Shown here in pieces: positions 24,227 through 31,486 of a stretch of 64,000 bases of DNA. The position numbers and the translations under genes are program-made. The stretch is from Candidatus Avedoeria danica (lineage in GTDB: Bacteria > Chloroflexota > Anaerolineae > Epilineales > Epilineaceae). The notes beneath the pieces were generated by a model. It was not told where the DNA came from. It ran no database searches and worked only from the letters and a program-made list of their open reading frames with translations. The DNA is taken from positions 2,793,501 to 2,857,500 of the forward strand of contig JADJCV010000004.1 in assembly GCA_016703025.1 (NCBI GenBank), read 5' to 3'. Position 1 is the stretch's first letter. Each line of letters begins with the position of its first letter.

Positions 24227-25231
24227 CTACCCGATCGTCGCCACGAGCACCGCCTTGATCGTGTGCAGTCGGTTCTCAGCCTGGTCGAAGACGATCGAGG
24301 CGGCCGACTCGAAGACCTCGTCCGTGACCTCCATCTCGGCGACCTCGAAGGTATGGAAGATGTCGCGGCCGACCTTGGTGCCCTGGTCGTGGAATGCCGG
24401 CAGGCAATGCATGAACTTGGCGCGCGGGTTGTGCGTGGCCGCCATGAGCGCCGCGTCCACGCGATACGGCTCGAGCAGCGCGATCCGCTCCGCCCAGACG
24501 CTCTCGGCCTCGCCCATCGACACCCAGACATCCGTGTGTACGAAGTCGGCGCCGTCGACGGCGACGTGCGGGTCTTCGGTCAGCGTGAGCCGGGCGCCTG
24601 ACGCAGCCGCACGGGCCTGGGCGGCGGCGACGATGTCCTCCCGCGGCCAGCACGCTTTCGGCGCGGCGATCCGAACGTCCATGCCCATGATGCACCCGCC
24701 CACCATGAGCGAGTGGCCCATGTTGTTGCGCGCGTCGCCCACGTACGCATACCGGACGTGCCGCAGCGGCTTGTCGGCGTGCTCCTCCATCGTCAGCAGG
24801 TCGGCCAGGATCTGCGTCGGGTGGAACTCGGCCGTCAGCCCGTTGTAGACCGGGACGCCCGCCCACCGGGCCAGCTCCTCCACCACCGCCTGCTCCGCGC
24901 CGCGGTACTCGATCGCGTCGTACATCCGCCCCAGCACCCGCGCCGTGTCCTTGATCGATTCCTTGTGGCCGATCTGCGAGCTGGCCGGGTCAAGGTACGT
25001 GACGTGCGCCCCCTGGTCGAAGCACGCGACCTCGAACGCGCAGCGGGTCCGGGTCGAGGTCTTTTCGAAGATCAGACAGATCGCCTTGCCCTGCAGCGCC
25101 CGGGCCTCGGTGCCCGCTCGCTTCGCCGCTTTCAGCGTGTGGGCAAGGTCGAGCACGTACCGAATCTCGGACTCTTCGAAGTCGAGCAGCTTGAGGAAGT
25201 GGCGGTGGCGCAGGTTGAATCCCACGGTCAT
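24227..25231 (-). CDS. argF: Ornithine carbamoyltransferase
   Basis: This cytosolic enzyme makes citrulline from ornithine and carbamoyl phosphate in arginine synthesis. It has 334 residues, the family norm. The carbamoyl-phosphate motif S-T-R-T-R is at 59-63. H-P-T-Q appears in T-A-E-F-H-P-T-Q, and the ornithine-binding and catalytic H-C-L-P is in F-M-H-C-L-P-A-F-H. D-V-W-V-S-M-G is the SMG loop that separates OTCs from aspartate transcarbamoylases. The ATG at 25231 has an unusually close GGAGA. No other arg genes are adjacent, so it is probably a single transcription unit, divergent from rho by 475 bp. A catabolic OTC role cannot be excluded. Confidence 0.94.
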   Translation of the reverse strand: MTVGFNLRHRHFLKLLDFEESEIRYVLDLAHTLKAAKRAGTEARALQGKAICLIFEKTSTRTRCAFEVACFDQGAHVTYLDPASSQIGHKESIKDTARVLGRMYDAIEYRGAEQAVVEELARWAGVPVYNGLTAEFHPTQILADLLTMEEHADKPLRHVRYAYVGDARNNMGHSLMVGGCIMGMDVRIAAPKACWPREDIVAAAQARAAASGARLTLTEDPHVAVDGADFVHTDVWVSMGEAESVWAERIALLEPYRVDAALMAATHNPRAKFMHCLPAFHDQGTKVGRDIFHTFEVAEMEVTDEVFESAASIVFDQAENRLHTIKAVLVATIG

Positions 25232-25343
25232 TCTCCATCGGCGGGTTTCGGCGCACGCGGCCGCGCAGACGACGCGGGACGGATTGTACGCGCCTGCCGT
25301 CGGGAGGCCGTGCGATCCGCGCCGCACCGGTTTCACCGTCACG

Positions 25344-25372
25344 TTGACGGCTGCGTCTGCGTCTGGCATAGT
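25344..25372 (+). promoter_or_regulatory. Candidate sigma-70 promoter of rho
   Basis: TTGACG (25344-25349) and CATAGT (25367-25372) are separated by exactly 17 bp. This would give a leader of about 325 nt before the rho ATG. Confidence 0.45.
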
Positions 25373-25705
25373 GACGGTGCGCGATTCTGAACCACCCGAA
25401 TCCATCGCGGGTGCAGCTCGCCGCAGCCGTCGGCTGCCGCGGCCATCGCGCACGGCGCATCTTCCGAGCGCCAAGCCTTCTCCGGATTGAGAAACATCCC
25501 CCGCCTCGGATCCGTCTTGACGCCCGTGGCGCGTCGCTTGCGGCGCGTCAAGGACTCCTTGAACCGAGCGAGCAACCGCGGCTGCGCCGCCACCGGCGCG
25601 TCCGCGCCTTGGCGCCGACGCGCCTCCCCGCCGCGCACCCTTTCGGTCGCGGCATTCCACCGCACGTGGCATCACACAGGATGACCCTACGCGAGATGAG
25701 GAAGC
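25373..25705 (+). other. Long untranslated leader of rho
   Basis: No convincing gene lies in the 475 bp between argF and rho; ORFs here are Arg/Pro-rich shadows. A hairpin with arms at 25514-25523 and 25545-25555 (core CTTGACGC with GCGTCAAG, one bulged base) is the main structure seen. In other bacteria rho is autoregulated through its leader, so this stretch could hold an attenuation site, but that is inference. Confidence 0.35.
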
Positions 25706-28057
25706 ATGACCTCGACAACTGACGCGGACGACGCACCGCGCCCGCGGCGGCGGACCGCCGCCGCGCCGGCCCCCGACGCCGCCCCGCCATCCACAACCGA
25801 CGCCGCTCCGCCCGTACGCAAGCGGCGCACCGTCGCCAAAGCGACCGAGCCGACGGCTCCCAGCGCCCCGGCGGCCAGCCCGGAGCCGACTCCGGCGCCC
25901 CGTGTCCGCCGCACGCGTGCCAAGGCTGACGAGACGTCGCCGGCCGCAACGCCGACGGCGATGCCGGCTTCGATCCCGGCTTCGATCCCGGCAGCGGCAG
26001 CCTCGGCGCCCTCCGCCGCCGCGACGGCCGCATCCGAACCGACCACCGCCCGTCGCCCGCGCACCCGCACGGCCAAGGCCGCCGACGACACGGCGAGCGC
26101 CGTGCCCGCCGCACCACCCATTGCGGCCGCCGCGCCCCCGGCCGGCGCGCCACCGCGGGTCGAGGGGATGGACGCTCGCGGGGCGGGCGACCGCTCGAAC
26201 GACGCGCCGAGCGACCGCCCCGTCGATGGCGACCGCCCGGTCGGCCCTGTCGACGGCAATGGTGACGGCCGGCGAGAGGGCTACCGCACCAACCGTCGGC
26301 GCCGCCGTGGGCGCGGCGACGGCACCCGCGAGCCCGGCGGCTATGCCCGCGGCCCGGTGCCCCCGACCGGCGACGTCATCCGGCCGCGCGAGACGACGAA
26401 CGAGCCGCGCGCCCGCGACCCACAGCAGCCGGGCGGCTGGCGGCGCGACGACGCGATCCGCGACACGCGCCGCACGGACGCCGGACGCGTCGGACCACGG
26501 GACGGCGGCACGCGCTACGGCAACACGGCGCGGGACGACCGGCGAACCGGCGGTCAGCAACAGGGCGGACAACAACAAGGCGGTCAGTCACAAGGCGGTC
26601 AGCAACAGGGCGGACAGCAACAAGGCGGTCAGTCACAGGGCGGACAGCGGCAGGGCGGGCAGTCCCAGAGCGACAGCCGCTACGGCGGGGGTCGCAGCGG
26701 CCAGCAGGGCGGCGGCCAGCAGGGCACGGGGCAAGCCGGCGGCGGGCGCCATGACGGCGGCCGCACCGGCGGACGGCAGGACAGCGCGCGTGGCGGCGGG
26801 CGAGTCGAAGGGCGGGGGCGGCACACCGGCCCGTTCCGCGAACGCGACGCACAGCGCCCGCCGGCCGGTCCGCCCGAGGACTGGGACGCACCGGCTCCGG
26901 GCGGCCTCGAGGTCGGGGGACATGCCGGAGCGGACTGGGTGTCCTATGAAGACCGGATCGCTGCCGAGGAGGCGCGCCGGCCTGCCGGGCAGCAGGTGAC
27001 CGGCTACATCGAGCTTTCCAAGAACGGCAACGGCATCCTGCGCGCCGGCGGCTTGGCCGGTCGCACGGATCCGGTCATGCCGATGCGGCTCCTGCGCCAG
27101 TATGGCTTGCGCAGCGGCGATCTCGTCGACGGTCTGGCGCGAGGCACGCAGGTCGTCGAGGTGAACCAGGTGAACGGCCATGATCCGGTCGATCTGGCCA
27201 AGCGGCCGCACTTCGATACGCTGACGGCCGTGCACCCGGACAAGGCGCTGCTCCTGGGCGCGACCGCCGACAACCTGACCGGGCGGCTGCTCGACCTCGT
27301 TGCGCCGGTCGGGCGCGGCCAGCGCGGGCTGATCGTCGCGCCGCCGAAGGCCGGCAAGACGACGCTCCTCAAGGACATGGCCAACGGGCTCGCGCACGAC
27401 CCCAAGCTGACGCTGCTCATCTGCCTCGTCGGCGAGCGGCCGGAAGAGGTCACGGACATGCGGCGCAGCACGAACTGCACCGTCCTGGCGGCCGACATGG
27501 ACCTGCCGACCGAGGACCACACGCGCGTGGCCGAGATCTGCGTGGAGCACGCCAAGCGGCTCGTCGAGGAGGGCAAGCACGTCGTCATCCTGATGGACAG
27601 CCTGACGCGTCTCGCGCGGGCCTACAACCTCTCGATCAAGGGCGGCGGCAGCCGAACGCTCTCCGGCGGCATGGACGCCGGGGCGCTGCAGCCCGTCCGC
27701 AAGTTCTTCGGCGCCGCCCGCTGCGCCGAGGGCGGCGGCAGCCTGACGATTCTCGCCACGTGCCTCGTCGACACCGGCAGCCGGCTGGACGACCTGGTGT
27801 ACGAGGAGTTCAAGGGCACGGGCAACATGGAGGTCCACCTGGACCGCAAGCTATCCGAGCTGCGCCTGTTCCCGGCCGTCGACATCCGACGTTCCGGCAC
27901 GCGCCGCGAGGAGCTCCTGTTCGACGCCAAGATGCTCGAGCAGGTCCACACGCTGCGCCGGCAGCTCGCCCCGCTCGAACCCGCCGCGGCGCTGACGGCC
28001 ATGCTGGACGCGCTGCGCAAGCAGGCGATGCCGGACGGGTCGTTGGCCGGCCGGTGA
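25706..28057 (+). CDS. rho: Transcription termination factor Rho with long disordered N-terminus
   Basis: This is a hexameric RNA-dependent ATPase/translocase that terminates transcription, 783 residues against ~420 in E. coli. Residues 1-400 are low-complexity: Ala/Pro/Arg/Thr-rich, then R-R-R-R-R-G-R-G, then a run of Q-Q-Q-G-G and Q-S-Q-G-G repeats (~283-325), then Gly/Arg-rich. The conserved part starts near 405 with the primary RNA-binding cold-shock domain (G-Y-I-E-L-S-K-N-G-N-G-I-L-R). The ATPase core follows: Walker A A-P-P-K-A-G-K-T-T (545-553), Q-loop and secondary RNA-binding segments, L-M-D-S-L-T-R as Walker B, and G-G-G-S-R-T-L-S-G-G. All catalytic parts look intact. The stop overlaps the GTG of the next gene (GTGA). 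Confidence 0.95.
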   Translation: MTSTTDADDAPRPRRRTAAAPAPDAAPPSTTDAAPPVRKRRTVAKATEPTAPSAPAASPEPTPAPRVRRTRAKADETSPAATPTAMPASIPASIPAAAASAPSAAATAASEPTTARRPRTRTAKAADDTASAVPAAPPIAAAAPPAGAPPRVEGMDARGAGDRSNDAPSDRPVDGDRPVGPVDGNGDGRREGYRTNRRRRRGRGDGTREPGGYARGPVPPTGDVIRPRETTNEPRARDPQQPGGWRRDDAIRDTRRTDAGRVGPRDGGTRYGNTARDDRRTGGQQQGGQQQGGQSQGGQQQGGQQQGGQSQGGQRQGGQSQSDSRYGGGRSGQQGGGQQGTGQAGGGRHDGGRTGGRQDSARGGGRVEGRGRHTGPFRERDAQRPPAGPPEDWDAPAPGGLEVGGHAGADWVSYEDRIAAEEARRPAGQQVTGYIELSKNGNGILRAGGLAGRTDPVMPMRLLRQYGLRSGDLVDGLARGTQVVEVNQVNGHDPVDLAKRPHFDTLTAVHPDKALLLGATADNLTGRLLDLVAPVGRGQRGLIVAPPKAGKTTLLKDMANGLAHDPKLTLLICLVGERPEEVTDMRRSTNCTVLAADMDLPTEDHTRVAEICVEHAKRLVEEGKHVVILMDSLTRLARAYNLSIKGGGSRTLSGGMDAGALQPVRKFFGAARCAEGGGSLTILATCLVDTGSRLDDLVYEEFKGTGNMEVHLDRKLSELRLFPAVDIRRSGTRREELLFDAKMLEQVHTLRRQLAPLEPAAALTAMLDALRKQAMPDGSLAGR

Positions 28058-29661
28058 GGCCGGGTCGAGGCGCGGCGGCGCGACGTCCGGGCACGGGCAG
28101 GGTGCAGCGGATCGCGCGCTGGCTGTTCGGCGCGGCCATCGCCTACGCGATCGTGCGGGGCGCCGAGGGGGCGCTGCGGCCGTTGCCGCCGGGCATGAAC
28201 GTCGACATCGCGCCGATGTCCGCCGACGATGTCGTGTTCCTGGCCGACACGACCGGCGTCAGCGCATCAGGGGACGGGCCCGCTACCGGCGCCCCCCTGC
28301 CCACCGATGTCGCCGGCGCCGATCGCGCGCGCGTCGTGGACCAGCACATTTTCGACGCCGTGTTCGAACTCATCACCGGCGCGCGCGAAGGCGTGTTGAT
28401 CGACATGTTCCTCTACAACCGCTGGCAGGGCGCACAGCCGGAGCGCACGCGACCGCTGGCGAGCGAGCTGACCCAGACGGTCCTGGCGCAGAAGGCCGCG
28501 CTGCCCGACCTCGACGTCATCCTCATCACCGACCCGATCAACACGGTGTACGGCAGCGTCCCGTCGCGCGACCTCGACGCGCTGCGCGCAGCCGGCGTCA
28601 CCGTCGTCGTCACCGACCTGACGCGCCTCCCGGACAGCAACCCGCTCTGGAGCGGTCCGTGGCGGGCGTTCATCCAGCCGTTCGGGCGGCGCGGCACCGG
28701 CTGGCTGCCCAACCCGTTCGATCCGAGCGGACCGCGCGTGACGGCGCGCGGCTGGTTCGAGCTGCTCAACTTCAAGGCGAACCACCGCAAGGTCGTCGTC
28801 GCCGACACGCCAGAAGGGCCGGCGGCCATCGTCACGAGCGCGAACCCGCACGACGGGTCGAGCGCCCACGGCAATGTCGCGCTGCGCGTCCGCGGCCCGG
28901 TCGTCGGCGCGATCGTCGAGAGCGAGCGAGCCGTGGCGGACATGTCGGGCATGACGTTGCCGGCCATGGACTGGGCCGCGAGCGGGGCGACATCGGCGGG
29001 GTCGACGCCATCGTCGCCGGCCCCTTCCGGCGACGGCGTGCGCGTCGGATTGATCACCGAGCGGGCGATTCGGAAAGCCGTCGTCTTGGCGCTCGATGCG
29101 GCTACGGAAGGCGACCGCGTCGACATCGCCATGTTCTACCTGTCGGACCGCCTGGTCATCCGAGCGATCCAGGGTGCGGCTGGCCGCGGTGCGGCCGTTC
29201 GCGTCCTGCTCGACCCCAACAAGGACGCCTTCGGCCGCACGAAGAACGGCGTCCCGAACCGCCCCGTGGCCGCCGAGCTGCGCCGCACGCGCGGCATCGA
29301 CGTCCGGTGGTGCGACACGCACGGCGAGCAGTGCCATGCCAAGCTCGTGCTCGCACGGCGAACGGCGGGCGCGAGCGAAAGCGCATCGCCCGCCAGCGAA
29401 CGGGCGACGCTGATCCTCGGCTCGGCCAACCTGACCCGCCGGAACATCGGCGGGCTGAACCTCGAGACGAACCTCGTGGTGGCCGCGCCCGCCTCGACGC
29501 CCGCCCTCCTCGATGCGACCGCGTACTTCGAGCGCGTCTGGGCGAACGCGTCCGGCGGGGCGCAGGTCTTCAGCGCCGACTACGACGCCTACGCCGACGC
29601 ATCGTGGACGAAGCGCTGGCTGTACCGGTTCATGGAGGCGACGGGCGTCAGCACGTTTTGA
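28054..29661 (+). CDS. Phospholipase D-like protein
   Basis: This is a two-domain PLD-superfamily protein of 535 residues, with one N-terminal hydrophobic helix (~18-36) anchoring it to the membrane or serving as signal. The first HKD motif is complete (N-H-R-K-V-V-V-A-D, ~247-255, then T-S-A-N). The second (C-H-A-K-L-V-L-A-R, ~428-436) keeps His and Lys but has Arg where Asp is expected, followed by a normal G-S-A-N-L-T. The fold resembles cardiolipin-synthase or PLD-like nucleases. Cardiolipin synthases usually have both Asp residues, so a phosphodiesterase with an altered second site is possible. The GTG start overlaps the rho stop, suggesting coupled translation. Confidence 0.78.
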   Translation: MRPGRGAAARRPGTGRVQRIARWLFGAAIAYAIVRGAEGALRPLPPGMNVDIAPMSADDVVFLADTTGVSASGDGPATGAPLPTDVAGADRARVVDQHIFDAVFELITGAREGVLIDMFLYNRWQGAQPERTRPLASELTQTVLAQKAALPDLDVILITDPINTVYGSVPSRDLDALRAAGVTVVVTDLTRLPDSNPLWSGPWRAFIQPFGRRGTGWLPNPFDPSGPRVTARGWFELLNFKANHRKVVVADTPEGPAAIVTSANPHDGSSAHGNVALRVRGPVVGAIVESERAVADMSGMTLPAMDWAASGATSAGSTPSSPAPSGDGVRVGLITERAIRKAVVLALDAATEGDRVDIAMFYLSDRLVIRAIQGAAGRGAAVRVLLDPNKDAFGRTKNGVPNRPVAAELRRTRGIDVRWCDTHGEQCHAKLVLARRTAGASESASPASERATLILGSANLTRRNIGGLNLETNLVVAAPASTPALLDATAYFERVWANASGGAQVFSADYDAYADASWTKRWLYRFMEATGVSTF

Positions 29662-29779
29662 CGGCAGCACGTGGGGACGAGGGCATCCTGGCGGCCGAAC
29701 GCCGACCGGAGCCTTCCGACTGCAGCATTCCGACCGCAGCACTCCGGCGACGGGGCTGCGGTGACGCACGGACAACGCA

Positions 29780-29813
29780 AACGGGCCCGCGGCCCAAGAG
29801 CCGCGGGCCCGTT
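29780..29813 (-). terminator. Perfect GC-rich hairpin terminator
   Basis: A 13-bp perfect inverted repeat (ACGGGCCCGCGGC, loop CCAAGA, then its complement), extended by one A-T pair, lies between the convergent PLD-like and lipoprotein genes. On the minus strand it is followed by TTTGCGTTGT, a weak U-tract, so it most likely ends the lipoprotein transcript. Confidence 0.6.
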
Positions 29814-29856
29814 GCCAGCCGAACGCCCAAGCGGCGCTCAGCGGTCGTTGCGGATG

Positions 29857-30150
29857 CTACGGGGTGTAGACGCCGGTGTCCGTGATCGTCGTCGTCGTCG
29901 TCGTGCTCGTCGTCGTCGTCATCTCGGTGGTCGACGTCATCTCGGTCGTCGTCGTGATGCCGTCCGTGGCGCTGATCTCCACCGTCGGCATGATGACCTC
30001 GATCGTCGGCAGCTCGACCGGGGCTTCGATGGCGGCCTCCGTGGGGGCGGCGGCCGGCTCCGGCTCGCTCCCGCCACAGGCGGCCAGCGCAACGCTGCCG
30101 CCCATGACCATGGCCAGGGCAAGCGCGCGCGCGGGGTGGGAAAGGTTCAT
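29857..30150 (-). CDS. Small Thr-rich lipoprotein
   Basis: This is a 97-residue lipoprotein of no recognised family. The ATG at 30150 follows GAGGAGA at good spacing. The signal peptide ends in the lipobox L-A-A-C (Cys ~25), then G-G-S-E-P-E-P-A-A-A-P. The mature part has a Glu/Pro/Ile segment and then a run of Thr with Glu-Met repeats (T-E-M-T-S-T-T-E-M-T), ending in G-V-Y-T-P. No folded domain is expected; such Thr tracts are often O-glycosylated linkers. A strong hairpin terminator follows. It is divergent from the YchJ-like gene across a region with a large inverted repeat. Confidence 0.75.
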   Translation of the reverse strand: MNLSHPARALALAMVMGGSVALAACGGSEPEPAAAPTEAAIEAPVELPTIEVIMPTVEISATDGITTTTEMTSTTEMTTTTSTTTTTTITDTGVYTP

Positions 30151-30481
30151 GTGCGTTTTCTCCTCAGTGACCTGAAAGTGCAACGTGCGCGTCCTCACGA
30201 GTCGCGCACGAAGGGATGAGGGTATAGGTGCATCCGGTGGCGCGCAAGTTTTCTTCACGTTCGCGCACGTTCGCGGCGATCGCTCCGCGCTCGCGCCCGT
30301 TCGTGAACGGATGCTCAAGCGACGATCGCCAAGAACGTGCGCCAAGAACGTGCCGAATGGGACGAACGCACGATCACCGGGCCTCGACAGGGTCCGTGCG
30401 ACTTGACGTGGCCGCGGCCGGCCCGCAACATCGCCCTCTGCCGGCCCGGCCGGTCGGATGATGCGGAGGGTCGACGAGAAG
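30151..30481. repeat. Intergenic region with a long imperfect inverted repeat
   Basis: There is no gene in these 331 bp between the divergent lipoprotein and YchJ-like genes. The left arm at 30256-30283 contains CACGTTC-GCGCACGTTC followed by GGCGATCGC. The right arm at 30319-30352 contains GCGACGATCGCC followed by AAGAACGTGCGCC and AAGAACGTG. The arms pair imperfectly, and CCGTTC-GT-GAACGG (30298-30310) sits between them. This could be an RNA hairpin or paired protein-binding sites with half-site CACGTTC. Confidence 0.55.
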
Positions 30482-30997
30482 ATGGCGGCTGAACCCAAGG
30501 ACTGCCCATGCGGCTCCGGCGCGCGCTACAGCGCGTGCTGCAAGCCCTACCATACCGGTGCCGCCCAACCGCCGACCGCCGAGGCGCTCATGCGCGCCCG
30601 CTACAGCGCCTTCGCGACGGCCAATGCGGACTACATCCGCGACACGCTCCATCCCAAGGCCCAGAAGGACCATGACGACGACGCGGTCCGTCGCTGGGCC
30701 AAGGAGTCGGAGTGGCTCGGCTTCGAGATCGTCGAGACGCGCGCCGGCGGTGTGGACGACACGCGCGGCACGGTCGAGTTCATCGCCCACTACAAGATCA
30801 ACGGCGAGGTCAACGACCACCACGAGCGGGCGGAGTTCGCCCGGGTCGACGGCCGATGGACGTTTGTCGACGGCAAGCAGCTCGCCGGCCAGCCGGTCGT
30901 CCGGGAAGCGGCGAAGGTCGGGCGCAACGACCCGTGTCCGTGCGGCAGCGGCAAGAAGTACAAGCAGTGCCACGGGCGGGCAGGAGCGGCCCAGTAA
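30482..30997 (+). CDS. YchJ-family protein with two SEC-C zinc motifs
   Basis: This is a 171-residue cytosolic protein of the UPF0225/YchJ type. The N-terminal SEC-C-like motif C-P-C-G-S-G...C-C-K-P-Y-H is at ~8-24. A central NTF2-like YchJ domain (A-L-M-R-A-R-Y-S-A-F) occupies ~35-135. A canonical C-terminal SEC-C zinc motif C-P-C-G-S-G-K-K-Y-K-Q-C-H lies at the end. The biochemical role of the family is not established; SEC-C domains in SecA bind SecB or ribosomes. The ATG at 30482 follows GGAGGG; an ATG at 30458 is the alternative. The upstream 330-bp spacer contains a large inverted repeat. Confidence 0.88.
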   Translation: MAAEPKDCPCGSGARYSACCKPYHTGAAQPPTAEALMRARYSAFATANADYIRDTLHPKAQKDHDDDAVRRWAKESEWLGFEIVETRAGGVDDTRGTVEFIAHYKINGEVNDHHERAEFARVDGRWTFVDGKQLAGQPVVREAAKVGRNDPCPCGSGKKYKQCHGRAGAAQ

Positions 30998-31027
30998 CCC
31001 GCCGCCGGAACCGTCTGGGTTCCGTGT

Positions 31028-31063
31028 AGGGGCGGCCCCCCGTGGCCGCCCGCGTGGCCGCCC
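31028..31063. repeat. GC-rich palindromic repeat
   Basis: Between two convergent genes, GGGCGGCC (31030-31037) faces GGCCGCCC (31044-31051) across a six-base loop, and GTGGCCGCCC is then repeated at 31054-31063. There is no U-tract. It resembles a REP-like dispersed palindrome more than an intrinsic terminator, but only this copy is in the window. Confidence 0.5.
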
Positions 31064-31102
31064 TTCCCGCAAGACGATCCGATTCGTCGACGCCCCGCCC
31101 GA

Positions 31103-31438
31103 TCAGCCGATGCTCTCCGGCCGCTCGATTGCCCGCCCGAGCACGAGCAGCGTGCCGTCGCCTGCCGGCGCCAGCACGTAGCGGCCGGGACCAAGCGGCG
31201 GCGGCGCAACGGACATGCCGGCGCTGGCCAGCGCGATCCGGAGCGGGACGATCGGGATGATGCCCATATCCGTCAGGCTGGCGGCCGCGATCCGGAGCTG
31301 GCCGGTGTTGTCGCGCAGGAAGCGAATGGCAGGCGGGTTGCCGAGCGCACGGCTCGTCGCCTCCGGCACGCTCAGCTGCAGGCCGGTGGCCAAGCCCTGC
31401 TTCACGGTCGTGATCGTGATGTCGAGATCGTCTTCCAT
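31103..31438 (-). CDS. Conserved-looking small protein, unknown function
   Basis: This is a 111-residue protein that I do not recognise. It starts M-E-D-D-L-D-I-T-I-T-T-V-K-Q-G and has mixed alpha/beta character: L-S-V-P-E-A-T-S-R-A-L at ~24-34, I-R-F-L-R-D-N-T-G-Q-L-R-I at ~40-52, and a Pro/Gly-rich C-terminal third. No signal peptide or membrane helix is present. Codon use fits its neighbours. It is divergent from recC with 48 bp between starts, so the two share a promoter region and perhaps regulation. It is supported mainly by that arrangement and by balanced composition, unlike the Arg-rich shadow ORFs. Confidence 0.6.
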   Translation of the reverse strand: MEDDLDITITTVKQGLATGLQLSVPEATSRALGNPPAIRFLRDNTGQLRIAAASLTDMGIIPIVPLRIALASAGMSVAPPPLGPGRYVLAPAGDGTLLVLGRAIERPESIG

Positions 31439-31486
31439 CGACCGCCAGGGTAGCACGGATCTCCCGCCGATGGCACTATCGCCCCC

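Noticed and set aside
26540..26680. CRISPR-like array
   Set aside because: The repeats are contiguous in-frame codons for Q-x-Q-G-G inside rho, with no spacers.
31028..31063. Intrinsic terminator
   Set aside because: Hairpin is strong but neither strand has a following U-tract; listed as a palindromic repeat instead.
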